64,000 nt of DNA, taken from the NCBI GenBank assembly GCA_035610365.1, contig CM069434.1, positions 96,150,806-96,214,805 on the forward strand, read 5' to 3'. The notes beneath the pieces were generated by a model. That model was not told where the DNA came from. It was given only the letters and a program-made list of their open reading frames with translations, and ran no database searches. A program made the position numbers and the translations under genes. Origin of the DNA: Aquatica leii (taxonomy: Eukaryota > Arthropoda > Insecta > Coleoptera > Lampyridae). Shown in pieces: positions 42,220 through 53,886 of the stretch. Positions within the stretch are counted from its first letter, which is position 1, and every line of letters begins with the position of its first letter.

Positions 42220-43691
42220 TATAAAGACTCGCAAGGCTCATGTTAAAAATCGTACCGTATTACTATCTCACTTTTGTGGCTCTCTGCGCCCCGCTGCCTA
42301 CAAACTTCACTCTTGGATAGTCGCGACACTGTTGTTTTCAACGCAAACTAAAAAGATAACAGTGGAATGCTTGGAAAGTAATATGATAACTCTTCAAAAT
42401 AATCGTTTGTTGTATTTACTAGATACCGTTGACTGATATAAAATGTTTTGAGTTAACGGTATTTAATTTGACAAGTTGAATTTTTTTCTTCAATCTATAC
42501 GTTTGCCAGAGTTTGGTATTGTTTTTTCTCTGCTGTTTTAATTTACTTCATAATTTTTTATACTTTTTTTTCAAAAAAGCTTTGGTAGGAGATTCCATTT
42601 ATAAAATTCGATAACTTAGTTCTATATTATAAATAGTGGTGGGCGATACGATACATCGAATCGAATATCGATACGTATCGATATATCGAAACGTATCGGA
42701 ATATCGATATGGATCGGAGTATCGCTACGATCGAAATATCAGTACGTATCGAAATATCGATACGTATCGAAATATCGATACGTATCGTAATATCGATACC
42801 TATCGAAATATCGACATTTCGATACGTATCGAAATATCGACATTTCGATACGTATCGAAATATCGATAGACGACCCAGGCCTAATATAAAGTAGGAATGG
42901 TGATTTAAATCATTAAAAATCGATTTTTGTACTCTAATAAAGCGATTTTTACAATCGATTTTTCTAGCCAATTTTTTTTAATTAATTGATTCAAAAATCG
43001 ATCGAACATCGCTTTATGGAACTATAATTATACTGCAATCAACAAAAATGTAAAAACAAAAAACTCATAAGTAAATAATCAAATCGCCAAGTGAACAATA
43101 ATTTAAAAACAGATTACAAATTCAAAACCGCCGGCGGTAATTTGATACTTGCACAAGAAGCAAAACAGAATTTTTGTTATGTTTATAAATGTATATAACT
43201 GTCTTATCGTGTTTTGCAGTTGATAATATTCTTTAAAAGGTGACTACAAAAGCGATTACCAAATCGGTTTTCCGTTCAATTAAAACTTTTTAACTTGATT
43301 TGCTAATAAAGATTACACCAATTTTCAATAAAATTGTGAATTTGAAACGGCGTTTTAGTTTTTTTTATTAGGTGTAGCACACCGATACATCGCAAGTTGG
43401 TCCCCTAATTTATAAAATATAAACTAGAATTCCCATCATTAATGGTATCTCTTGGTAGATGTTTGGGTAAACCCGATTTATTTAAATCGTTTGTTAAATC
43501 ATCGTCCTTTGAACTGCAAAGAGAGCGGTATGACTAAGCGTAGCCACTGCTCGATGCGTATACATACGATGCGAACACTACAACTTCTAGCAATGAACTG
43601 AAATCTCGGATCCTAAATATACGGTGGCGCCCCCTATATCTCGGATCCTGCGGTGACTACGATTTTTACCATAAGGTTGCGAGTCTTTATA
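42220..43691. mobile_element. 1.47-kb element with ~40-bp inverted ends
   Basis: TATAAAGACTCGCAAGGCTC at 42220 is inverted at 43691 (GCGAGTCTTTATA, with CGATTTTTA further in on both sides). It lies between the two family X copies. It has no coding capacity and contains the CGATA minisatellite. Superfamily and exact edges are unknown; a TA duplication is possible. Confidence 0.5.
42655..42870. repeat. CGATA-rich minisatellite, 18-bp unit
   Basis: About 12 variants of ATATCGATACGTATCGAA in tandem. Every unit has CGATA or its complement on both strands, and TATCGATA occurs repeatedly. Any long frame across it merely repeats a six-residue pattern and is not coding. Confidence 0.85.
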
Positions 43692-43760
43692 TAAAAGTTT
43701 ATTCATGACATTACATAAAATCTGTTTTTCTATACATAATAACATTCTCTTGGATGTAAA
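42880..43760. other. Non-coding tract with AAATCGATTTTT motifs
   Basis: Repeated AATCGATTTTT and TTTAAATCGTT words occur at 42900-43010 and 43470-43505. No gene is seen. Confidence 0.4.
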
Positions 43761-43761
43761 A

Positions 43762-43773
43762 ACAGTCCCCTGT
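43762..43773. repeat. ACAGTCCCCTGT 12-mer upstream of family X copy 2
   Basis: Exact match to the cluster at 39634-40231; it lies about 215 bp before the first coding remnant of copy 2, a position comparable to copy 1. Confidence 0.65.
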
Positions 43774-43977
43774 CATGAATTTTCACAAAATCGCTCATAA
43801 CTCGTAAAATAATTTAAAAATGTGTGAGCTTTTTGAAGATGCATATTATACTTATTACTCATTTTCATTATATACACATAGTTTCTTAATTTTCAAGAAA
43901 AATATACTTGGGACAGTTTATTAAGGATAAGTTTCTAATTAGCAGAGAATGACCCTTTTACCTTATTTTAAACCCAA

Positions 43978-44800
43978 ACCATGGCAAGAAGTAAGAAGTT
44001 CATGCTGAAGCAAAACTAAACGAAGAAAGAATACGATAAGAAGTGTCGAGAGATCTGATCCTGCAAAATTAGAAATTAGAAATACTTCGTGAAAGAAAGA
44101 GCTGAATATCTGAAGAAAAACCAGAAAGGCTAAGTTAAATCTATAGCTCATGAGTTCCAGAGAGAAAAGACTAAAAAGAAAAAATTGGAAAAAAAATAGT
44201 CAAACCTATAGAGACCGAAAAGCTGAAGTATGTAAGAATTTGACAAGACTTGTCCATCAAAACAATATTCAGCGTCAAAGCATGGTAGCTATTCAGAGAA
44301 GGAAGCAACCAAGAAAGCGTCGAGCAATACAATACGCAAAAATTGCCAGATTAGAAAACAAATGAAAAGAAGAAACTCGAAAAAACGAAAAATTTCGGAA
44401 GAGATGTCAGCGTCATACTAAAAAAGTTTTGTCGTTCCCTGAAGCTAAAGTTTCAGCACTATTGAAGAATGTTCAAGTTCCTAAAATTGTAAAAAAGAAG
44501 CTTGTTTTTTTTAGAAGTCATCACTAAACAACTCCAAAATAGCTACACTAAATTGAATAAACATTGTGATAAGAAAAAATACTACAAAATTTTAAAACCA
44601 GATCATCTAAAAAAAATACAAGTTACTGAGATTATCAACACTATTTTTTAAACATGAGATGTAATGGATGTAAAAAAGTAAATGCACATCTGATTAAAGT
44701 TAAACAAGACGTTGCAGATTTTTTAGAAAAAGACGAAAATTCTAAGATGTGTCCAGGTAAGAAAGATTTTATCAGATCAAAAGGAACTGTCAAACAAAAA
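43978..44800 (+). pseudogene. Family X element, N-terminal part (copy 2)
   Basis: Broken frames start with MARSKKFMLKQN at 43981 and continue through a basic region (44150-44365, KRLKRKNWKKNSQTYRDRK), then VKQDVADFLEKDENSKMCPGKKDF at about 44695-44780. The last block is a conserved part of the family before the core domain. Multiple stops. Confidence 0.6.
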
Positions 44801-44810
44801 CGTTTATTGG

Positions 44811-45575
44811 GTGACAATGAAAAATTTGCACAAAAAATTTCTAGCTACAGTCGACTATGAAGTGAGCTTAGCAACATTCTGCAGATTTCGACCTTTCTGG
44901 GTGACTTGGGCGAACATCAAAGACCGAAATACCTGCCAATGTCTGATCCATGCAAATATGCAACTAATGATTATGAGGTTGCATGACAATAAATCGCTAC
45001 CCAGCTGCAACTTAACCAAATTTTTGTCTACGATAACATGTAACGTCAGTTCAAGAAAATGTTTGACCCGAGCTTGTGATGGATGTCAACATAAAATAAT
45101 AGAATATCATCTTCCACAACCAAAACAAATAGTAACATTCCATCAGTGGATATACGAAACTACAGTACGTAAACCTGGTAAAAAGATCAAGGTTCCAATT
45201 AGCGAGCTAGTACAAAAATTAGAAGAAACTTTAACTTCGTTTTTGCAGCACGTCGCCACGATACCTCATCAATATCAGACCATTTTAGAACTTAAAAGAA
45301 ATTTGACTGAGAGCGAAGTTCTCATTCATATCGACTTCAATGAAAATTATTGTTCTAAATATAACGAAGAAATACAATCAGTCCAATTTGGTGGGGCAAG
45401 AAAACAAATTACACTTCATACAGGTGTTTTATATTTACGTGAAAATGATACTGTTATACCACACACCTTTTGTTCTCTATCTAAGAATAATAGACACGAT
45501 TCTATGGCGGTGTGGGCTCACTTGATACCGATTTTTGAATGGATTAAACGTCAAAATTCTAACATCGCATTTTGA
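44811..45575 (+). pseudogene. Family X element, core with first catalytic-type Asp (copy 2)
   Basis: A 254-codon frame that overlaps the end of the preceding part by a frameshift. It has LHKKFL, ATFCRFRPFWV, a CQCLIHANMQ block, a cysteine pair CLTRACDGCQ, and VLIHIDFNENYCSKYNEEIQ near 45325-45385, where the Asp in a beta strand fits the first acidic residue of an RNase H-fold transposase. The family function is inferred only from this D-D-E pattern and repeated copies. Confidence 0.65.
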
Positions 45576-46252
45576 GTGATAATCCTGTGAATCAATACAC
45601 TATATAAATGATTTATTTCCCGGGACAACATTCTTTTCATAGAACTATTCAGAACCAGGCCATGGTAAAGGTGCACCTGATGAGGTGAGTGGTACATTAA
45701 AAAGAACTGCCGACAAAGCTGTAGCTGAAGGTAAAGACATCGTAGACTTAAATTCACTGAAAAACATTTTATCGTCTAGATGTCCTTCGATTAAGTTGTT
45801 CGAAGTAACTTCTACTGATATCACAAAAATAGAAAACCTATTCAAGCAATCAGACACTGTCACAGCATATCGTGGAACTCAAAAAATTCGTCCATTTACA
45901 TTTACCGATGATATATCAGAGTTTAGAAGTCTTTCTTGCTATAAATGTGTGGAAAAATGTAGTAATTTTCACATGAGATACTACTCATGTTAAAAAAATC
46001 CGTTCTTCAACAAAACCAAGCAAAATGCAAACGCGCTCTCGTGGTAAACAACCTTTGAAGAATTTTTCCGTTGATGACGATTCCCTCAACGACGTAACCT
46101 ACGATATAGGTGATCATATTCTCATCAAGTGGAACGACGAAATTTATCCCGGAAAAATAACTTCGATTTCTGCAGATGCTGCTTTGGTAAAATGTATTAA
46201 AAAAGGAATCAAATCCTGGAGATGGCCTACACGCAAGGATAAAGAATTGTAA
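45576..46252 (+). pseudogene. Family X element, second Asp, Glu block and SH3-like end (copy 2)
   Basis: SDNPVNQY at 45576-45599 and EPGHGKGAPDE at about 45652-45684 supply the second and third acidic blocks, then a 102-codon frame to 45993 (KRTADKAVAEGKDIVDL). A separate frame 46025-46252 has YDIGDHILIKWNDEIYPGKI and ends SWRWPTRKDKEL, a small beta-barrel-like tail of Tudor/SH3 type. Stops and frameshifts break the link between parts. Confidence 0.66.
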
Positions 46253-46259
46253 CCCTGAA

Positions 46260-47200
46260 CTGACATTTTACCGAAGATTCAACCTCCAAAGCTGATCAGA
46301 AGAGGATGTTATTCAGTAAAGGAAATAAATCAGCTAAATTTGTGAGTATTTAGAGTTAGAATCCATTGCAAGACATTGTAATGTAAAACTGATTATAATA
46401 TTTATTATAATTATTATAATATTCTGAAGTAAAAACATATTTTTGGTAATTTTATATTAATAGCTTATTGTTTTAATTGAACTGTGATTATTACTACGAT
46501 AAAAAAAATTTTGGTATGAGTATTCTTTCAGTCATCTTCAAGCTGCAATACAAGTTTTACTTCATAATTTTTAAGTTAATATAACCTAGTAGAATTCTAA
46601 ATATATTTAAAAAATAAATAATACAATTTCATATAAAAAATGAATATAAACATCATTTCCTCACCTCGGTCATCATTTCCTCACCTCGGTCATCATTTCC
46701 TCAGATTTAATTATTTTCAGTGTTCATAAATTTGATCAAAACCCATTTATTCTGGGGACCATGATATTTTTCACTTCTAGTAACATGAATAATATAAATT
46801 TAAGAAAAAATGATGAGTTAATTCAAATATTTTTCATGAATTTATTGATAGATAATTTCGAGATTTCATGAGAATTGCCCACTAATGACACATAACACCT
46901 GTAGATTGATCGTGTCATTAGTCTAAAATGCATCGACTTTCAGTGTTCAGACGTTGGCGCCAAAACACCGACACTAAAGTGTTGCCACGGAACCAAACAA
47001 TCGTGCAAAAGCGCGAGCGAGTTGTGTATGTCTCTTTTAATTTGTTACTCGTGTTATTGCGGCGTATTTTTCGTGTTTTATTTATTATATTTTGAATTAG
47101 TACATTTTATGTTAAAAAAAACTACTTGTTGAGGTGAATATTATCAATAAAGTCTCGTACGTCTTTCAATTTTAAATTTGATTTTATCTGGCGTCAATCT
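46260..47200. other. AT-rich tract without recognised genes
   Basis: Contains a short tandem repeat (46651-46703). A more GC-rich stretch at 46930-47060 could be a 5' leader of the following hAT relic; that is a guess. Confidence 0.4.
46651..46703. repeat. 20-bp tandem repeat, 2.6 copies
   Basis: CATCATTTCCTCACCTCGGT is repeated exactly at 46651 and 46671, with a partial third copy from 46691. Confidence 0.95.
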
Positions 47201-47439
47201 TTATATTGACGATGAGTGAAAAGTAGAAGCTAAAGACGCTAACTTTCTTAAATTACTTTCAACAAAAAAATTCAAAATTGACAAGAGTTCTGTAGCACTA
47301 AGTGGTGGTCTAGACCAGGTTATATTACTGTTTTATCCTTGACGGAATTTTATGGTTTAAACAACAACAGATACTCCAGAGTTCAGCCTAGCAATAATGA
47401 TACGGTTTTTTACAATCAAATGTAAATAATAAAAGATAT

Positions 47440-48005
47440 TGCAAAACATAACAAAACTCTAGAACGTAAATTTGATTTTCCTAGCAAAAAAACTTGCTCC
47501 AAAATGAAAAATTTTAACTACGCATGGCTGGAGACTTACATGTGGGCCGTTTAGTTACAATCTAAAGATGATGCGTACTATAAATATAGTTTTTTTACAC
47601 TACAGCAAGTACAAAGTAGTACTAACCAATTTATAACTACACCATATAAAAATTACAGACATGTCTTAGACAATTTTCAAACTCATAACAACTCGCAATA
47701 TCATCAATCAAAAAAATCTTAATTTCTTAGAGATAAGATGCGTCACGTCGCAACCTATAAAGACCAAATTAACAGAGCTACAACATCAAAAATTGTTTTC
47801 TGTTATATAAACAGTAGTACTCTGTGGGCGACAATGCTTGGCATTGCGTGGCCATGGATACTAGTGAATTTAACATTAAAGTTGAACCGAAAGAAAATGA
47901 GAGAAATTTTCCTTCATTGCTGAGTTTGAATTCAGTCTAAAGATACTAAGCTAAAATTACATTTCGAAACTTGTGGTCGAAATGCGACATATATTAGTTA
48001 AATGA
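47440..48005 (+). pseudogene. hAT-type transposase relic (TTF zinc finger / DUF4371 region)
   Basis: Reading across frames gives NYAWLETYMWAV, then FITTPYKNYRHVLDNFQTHNN with SQYHQ, then the RHVATYKDQINRA frame (47738-47923), and finally KLKLHFETCGRNATYIS at about 47945-48000. This is the order of the TTF-type zinc finger and DUF4371 region in hAT-like proteins of the ZMYM/THAP0 kind. The stops are many. It is followed without a gap by pogo/Tigger coding sequence. Confidence 0.6.
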
Positions 48006-48007
48006 CT

Positions 48008-49166
48008 CCAACCATTAGACGTGGCTTTCATGAGACCTCTGAGCTTATACTATGAAGATGAAATAAGGAAATGGGTCAGTTCACACCCAGGAAAAGTGGT
48101 ACAGCTTTTCGACGTATCTGCACTCTTTGGCCAAGCTTTCTTAAATGCAGCAAATATGAGAACAGCTATTAAAGGCTTTGAAAAATCTGGTATCTGGCCA
48201 CCTAATTTCAATGTATTCACGGATGAAGACTTTCTACCGGCAGAAACAACAAATATTCCCTTGGAGAACCCTGCTGAGAGAACAACACAGGGAACGCCGA
48301 CTGCAGTAGCCGCCCCGATTCCGTTCATTGAAACCCTTGAAGATCTTCCCATATCAGCTATAAATTCCCTGCCAGGTAGTGAAATACCCGAAGATGCTGT
48401 GCCATCTGAAGAAATACGCGTAAATACTCTGCCATCTACCAAAACACTTCAAATTCACCCGATTCCTGTTACTGATAATTTTCCTATCCTGGAAAATCTT
48501 TCCGTGCCTACGAGTGACGAGAATCTTGCATCACCAGTGAGCATTCTTGTCAGTCCTAAATCTGGCTGTTCCTAGATGTCCGATTCTCCCAGCCGTATCA
48601 TTGCTGCACGAATTTTTCAATCACATCACCAAAAGATCTCATCCCGTTGCCAAAAGTGGAAACTAGAATGAGAAGAGTTAAAAGAAAGCGTGGAAAAACG
48701 GCAATCCTTAAAGCCTCACCTTACAAGACTGAATTGGAAAAATCTACTAAAAAGACACAAAAGATCAAGAAAGCGCAAATAGAAAAAAATAAACAAAGAC
48801 TGACGTTTGAAGGTACAGAAAACACGCCTGAAGGAACTAAGCCAAAGAAACAAAACAGAATCCAAATTAAACTTGAAAAACACTCAAAAGACGTAAAAAT
48901 AATGGAACAAAAACCAATTTCAAAAATGAAAGAAAGAAAAACAATTGAACAGAAAACTAAACCAAAGAAACAGAAAAGAATGGGAAGTGAATCTGAAGAA
49001 AGCTCGGAAGATAAAGACGCGATCTGCTTGTATTGCCTTGATTTATACTTCAAGGCCACTGAAGGCTGGTGTTCTTGTAGCATTTGTAAAAAATAGGCTT
49101 ATTTATCGTGTGCTGTTGTAGATAGTGACGACGATGAGACTGTTCTCATCTGGGAACTATGCCAAT
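48008..49166 (+). pseudogene. pogo/Tigger-like transposase, C-terminal half, with PHD-like end
   Basis: It starts in the conserved LQPLDVAFMRPLSLYYE block of the DDE_1 domain (third acidic residue region) and runs as a clean frame to 48575 with GKVVQLFDVSALFGQAF and a Pro/Ser/Thr-rich linker. After a frameshift, 48647-49096 is Lys-rich and ends in CLYCLDLYFKATEGWCSCSIC, then beyond a TAG AYLSCAVVDSDDDE: a degenerate PHD-type finger usual at the end of this group. The N-terminal half is missing. Confidence 0.75.
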
Positions 49167-49394
49167 AATCAGTACCCTATTGTACCCCGGGTGCATTTCC
49201 CATTGTACCCCGGGGGGAGGGGCAGAATGGGAAATTACCTTTTAGTTTGCAAACAATAATTTTTCATAGTGATTAGTAATTTAGATAAGTTTAGCTTCAG
49301 TTTCTTTGTAGAAAAAGAAGTGAATAAATATATAAATTGCCAAATGACGGTGTTGTCTTATTCAAACTTTTACAAAACGTGACCAAAGTTTAGC

Positions 49395-49421
49395 TGCCCC
49401 GTTCCGCCCCGGGTTCCCCTA
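49395..49421. repeat. Putative pogo/Tigger 3' terminal repeat with TA site
   Basis: A GC-rich block ending CCGGGTTCCCC lies directly before TA, as expected for a pogo-family terminus. The 5' partner is not in the window, so it is not confirmed as an inverted repeat. Confidence 0.4.
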
Positions 49422-49464
49422 AACATTGATATAAACATCCAAAGAGTTAGAAAATTTACAAAAT

Positions 49465-49671
49465 ATGAAGCAACAAATTGATAATTTTCTTACTTTAGTA
49501 TCTTTCTATCAAAACGACGTGCAACAGTCGAGTATGAATGTCTTAGAAGCTGAATTAAGTTTCTGGTATCAAAACTTTATTAGAACTGATAACACCACTT
49601 GTTCCAAACAATGCAATTCATGCAATAAAGGTTTACAATGTGGTTTTTTATTCAAACATTTTCAATTTTAA
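49465..49671 (+). pseudogene. Possible hAT C-terminal (dimerisation) fragment
   Basis: The 68-codon frame contains MNVLEAELSFWYQNFI and a CNSCNKGL block, loosely like the hAT C-terminal region. If so, the Tigger element inserted in the same hAT copy seen at 47440-48005. Weak evidence. Confidence 0.25.
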
Positions 49672-49679
49672 ATATTAAC

Positions 49680-50330
49680 AATTTTAAATAAGAAAAATTC
49701 TGGAAAGTCAGATTTTTTAGTAATGGTATGGTATTTGCAAAAAAATGGCTGTTGCGTCACATTTTGCCCCACTCCTTCATCCCTATCTTTCTTTTTGTGT
49801 CTAAGCTAGACAAAATGTAATTACATCTGTTTGGAGCCTAGATGCGCCAATAATTAGATCTTGTTTTATTAATATCCGTACTAGGACACCAAATGTCACT
49901 GACGCTTTTAACAAACTGCATGAACAAGGTCGTCTTTTTCAACAGTGCACAATGCAAACTATGAAAATCAATGGTGGCAAGAATTATAAATTATCTCAAT
50001 TAAACAAATAAAAATTCAAATAATTAAGGCAGTTACTTTAACTCAAGTGTAACATGGAGCTCGTCCAAACAACCGAAGCAAAGCTCCGGGTTTTGAAAAA
50101 TTTAGTAAAGATTGACTTAAAACTAACTAATAATTAGTAATAGATATCAAATCTAAGCATCAACAGCAAGAAAAGTTTTGTAAAAAACAGATATCGATGT
50201 TGACTCAGAGGTTTATACTCTATTCAACTTGACCCGTGTAAAGTTAGCTACAAATCTAGACACAAATATAAGTCGAGTGTATTTCCAGTGAAACAAAACG
50301 ATCAACTATTTGAAATATAAAAAGCAGTTA
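49680..50330. other. Non-coding tract before the satellite
   Basis: A 52-codon open stretch at about 49850-50009 (SCFINIRTRTPNVTDAF) is not recognised. Otherwise nothing is seen. Confidence 0.35.
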
Positions 50331-50334
50331 ATAC

Positions 50335-50692
50335 AAAATATCGTCATCTTTATTTTGCAAGATGTTATTTATTACTGTTCACTATGTTGTTAAATTTGCA
50401 CAAAAATTAACCCACGACAACATGGTAAAAAATGACTTAGAACAAAGCCTTGCGAGCGAATAATCACAGCGAATAGCAGCAACTTTAAATCGACACAATT
50501 ATTTATTATTATTATTTTGCAATAGGTTATTTATTATTCTTTATGTATTTGTTGCTAAATTCGCACAAAAATTAATTCACGCCAACATGGTAAAAATGAG
50601 TTTTGAACGAAACCTTGCGCGCGAGTAATCACAGCGGGTAGAAGCAACTTTAAATGGACATGATTCTTCTTTATAAAATACCATTTTTATTT
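50335..50692 (+). repeat. 178-bp satellite, left of the Foldback element (two monomers)
   Basis: Two monomers with the same alternating types as at 58182-64000 (ATGACTTAGAACAAAGCC then ATGAGTTTTGAACGAAACC). They end in TTTTTATTT, the first copy of the 9-bp target duplication. Confidence 0.9.
50684..50692. repeat. 9-bp target duplication of the Foldback element, left
   Basis: TTTTTATTT here and again at 58182-58190. The intact satellite monomer (for example at 60312) has this string once, in ACCATTTTTATTTTGCAA. Confidence 0.9.
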
Positions 50693-52122
50693 ACCGGAGA
50701 GAAGTTAGCCATAACTTTCCAGCCATAGATTTTGCAAACTTTAACACCGGACTGATATATCGGGCAGAGGGAAAGCGCGACAGTTGTTATATTATCATTT
50801 TAATAACTATGTCACAAACTTAAAAAATATATTTTAACATACACATTATAAAATAAAATGCAAACCCAAAAGGCTGTACTGCTAATTTTTACAAATTTAT
50901 GAAAACTCGTTGCATTATTATTACTTATTCCCGACCCTGCACGGTTTTAAATAAAATTTCATTAAGAAGATCACTTTTTATTTAAATTTTTATATTGGAT
51001 TCGTATTCTACACACATGTTTACATAAGAAAACATAAAAACTAGAAAGGAGTCCCGCCCATTTTTTCAAATTAAACACTAAATTACTTCTCGTTACGTCG
51101 ATTTACTCTCGACTTGGTACGGTTTTCTCAAATTTTTCTAAAAGATCTCTATTTATTTAAATTTTTATATTGGCACCGTGTTGTACATACATTTTTACAT
51201 GAGAAAACATAAAAACTAGAAAGGAGTCCCCCCCATTTTTTCAAATTAAACACTAAATTACTTCTCGTTACGTCGAATTACTCTCGCCTTGGGACGGTTC
51301 TTCTCAAATTTTTCTAAAAAGATCACTTTTTATTTAAATTTTTATATTGGAATCCTGTTTTACATACATTTTTACATAAGAAAACATAAAAACTAGAAAA
51401 GAGCCCCCCCCATTTTTTCAAATTAAACATTAAATTACTTCTCGTTACGTCGATTTACTCTCGACTTGGTACGGTTTTTCTCAAATTTTTCTAAAAAGAT
51501 CACTTTTTATTTAAATTTTTATATTGGAATCCTGTTTTACATACATTTTTACATAAGAAAACATAAAAACTAGAAAGGAGTCCCCCATTTTTTCAATTTA
51601 AACACTCAATTACTTCTCGTTACGTCGCTTTCCTCTCGACTTGGTACGGTTTTCCTCAAATTTTTCTAAAAAGATCACTTTTTATTTAAATTTTTATATT
51701 GGAATCCTGTTTTACATACATTTTTACATAAGAAAACATAAAAACTAGAAAGGAGTCCCCCCCATTTTTTCAAATTAAACATTAAATTACTTCTCGTTAC
51801 GTCGATTTACTCTCGACTTGGTACGGTTTTTCTCAAATTTTTCTAAAAGATCACTTTTTATTTAAATTTTTATATTGGAATCCTGTTTTACATACATTTT
51901 TACATAAGAAAACATAAAAACTAGAAAGGAGTCCCCCCCATTTTTTCAAATTAAACACTAAATTACTTCTCGTTACGTCGATTTACTCTCGACTTGGTAC
52001 GGTTTTTCTCAAATTTTTCTAAAAAGATCACTTTTTATTTAAATTTTTATATTGGATTCGTATTCTACACACATTTTTACATGAGAAAACATGAAAACTA
52101 GAAAGGAGTCCCCCCCATTTTT
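50693..52122 (-). repeat. Foldback left arm
   Basis: A unique terminal ~270 bp, then about 6 tandem ~177-bp units (the CTTGGTACGG landmark recurs at about 51115, 51290, 51466, 51640, 51818 and 51994), ending in a partial unit. The terminal 330 bp differ from the right end at only two positions by eye. Confidence 0.92.
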
Positions 52123-52215
52123 TCTAAAAATATTTTCCCAGAAATTATAAGAAAAAATGATAAAATAAATTTTCTAGAGGGTAGTTTCACCATCGTTAAA
52201 AGCATTGCCGAAACT

Positions 52216-53886
52216 ATGTATAATTTTAATACTAAACGTTTTATTTCTAATAAATATTGTTTTATTCTAAAAGAAACTATTCAAAAGGAAGTTAATAATG
52301 TTTGTATTTTTAATATTAAGTCGGTCAATTATATGAAACGCAACGTTGTAATATATGGATATTGTGCGTATACTAACTGTAAACTGTTTAAACTAAAATG
52401 CTATTTACAGACTAATTTTTTATTTGATGTTTACAGTTCAAATATACATTATAGTCATGGTGAACAATTAACAAGACAAGTTAGAGGTATTGAACGCGTG
52501 ATATTAGGTTCTAGATTATTACAATCATCGGCATTAAAAGTACGTGCAGAAGATATTAAAAAAATTTCCCACAAATGTTTTACAGATAGTAATAATTTAA
52601 ATAAAGTTAAATCTGATTCTGTATATAAGAAAGTTAAGATTGAGGCTTCTGCAAAAAATGATAGGGCGGTTAATGATTACGTGGACATGATATTAATGGG
52701 AGCAGACAATAGCCATTATATCAATACAGTATCATTTCCGTTAAACGTTTTAATATTCAGTATAGAGCAGCTTGAATTTGTAAAAAATTACAAATCGGTT
52801 CACTTAAAGAAACCCTTTATACATATTGACGCAACTGGATCAGTTGTAAGAAAACCTGATATAAAATCCAAAAGAGTTTTATATTATTGTGGCGTTATTA
52901 ATACCCCTATGCAGAGAATTGTTCCAATTTTTGAAATGATTAGTTCTAGACATGATACAGCTACTATTTGTAACTGGTTAACAAAATTTAAGTATTTTTG
53001 CATAAAAAACACAATGAAATGGCCTATTTTCAGTATAGCAACTGTAGATTTTAGTTTAGCGTTTGTCAATGCAATTGTGAAAGTTGGAATTTAATGCCGT
53101 TGCAGGGATATTGTTCTATGTTTTTTGATAATCTTTTTAAAGACGTGAAAATAAATTTAGATGAAATCGTAGTTATAAAGTTGTGCTGTGCACATTTAGT
53201 AAAATTATTTGCCAGAGACGTAAACAACTTTTATGACAACAAAAAAGTTAAAAACGTTTTGAAAGAAATTTTAGCATCTATGTGTAATATAATAAACTTT
53301 TCGGAAATTTTTGAAACTATCAAACATTTATATATATTAACATCAACAAAGTACGAAACTCCAGATGTCATTAAGAGTAAAAATTTTTTTTTTCTCCGTA
53401 GTGATATTGCATTCTCAAAACTAGAGGAATATGTAAATATTACACACACAGACGATTTTTATAGAAATAATAAATTTTATAATTATAGTATTCAGGTTAT
53501 AAATTTGATTAAAATAGATAATTCGAAAGCTGAGTTTTTAAATCACTTTTACAACAGAAATTTCTTTGAGCATTTTTAAAACATTATGTACCATATGTGC
53601 CTTTGTGGACAAACATAGGGGAACAAATAGGACTAGTAATGCCAATGTTGAAAATTGGTTTGGACTGGTGAAAAGCAATATTCTGCAAAACCACCTTCAC
53701 CTGAAATGTTCCAGATTTGTACGTAGCATAAGAAATCATGTCATCAACATTTATAAAGAACATAAGTATGTAATCAAAAGAAAGCGCTGTGCAACAAAAA
53801 TAAGAAACGAGGTAGATGTGGAACAGTGGAATAAAAGACGAAAGATGAAACATACATATTTCAAAAAAACAACAATAACTAACTAA
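52216..53886 (+). pseudogene. MULE-type transposase of the Foldback element, frameshifted
   Basis: Three frames follow each other: 52216-53094, 53094-53579 and 53566-53886. The first (292 codons) has a C-x4-C ... H-x2-H zinc module (C50, C55, H78, H81) like the WRKY/FLYWCH-type DNA-binding heads of MULEs, then HIDATGSV with D205 and IATVDFSLAF with D278. The third has SNANVENWF with E29, matching the third acidic residue of MULE DDE domains. The parts fit one protein of roughly 550 residues interrupted by two or three single-base shifts (near 53075-53090 and 53570-53640). All three catalytic residues remain. The element is likely moved in trans. Confidence 0.78.

Noticed and set aside
42627..42971. 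Open frames of 60-114 codons on both strands with repeating YRNIDT-like patterns
   Set aside because: They are readings of the CGATA minisatellite; a repeat without stops is open by chance.
48050..49083. Minus-strand frames of 120-130 codons
   Set aside because: Antisense to the Tigger transposase and its Lys-rich tail; no motifs of their own.
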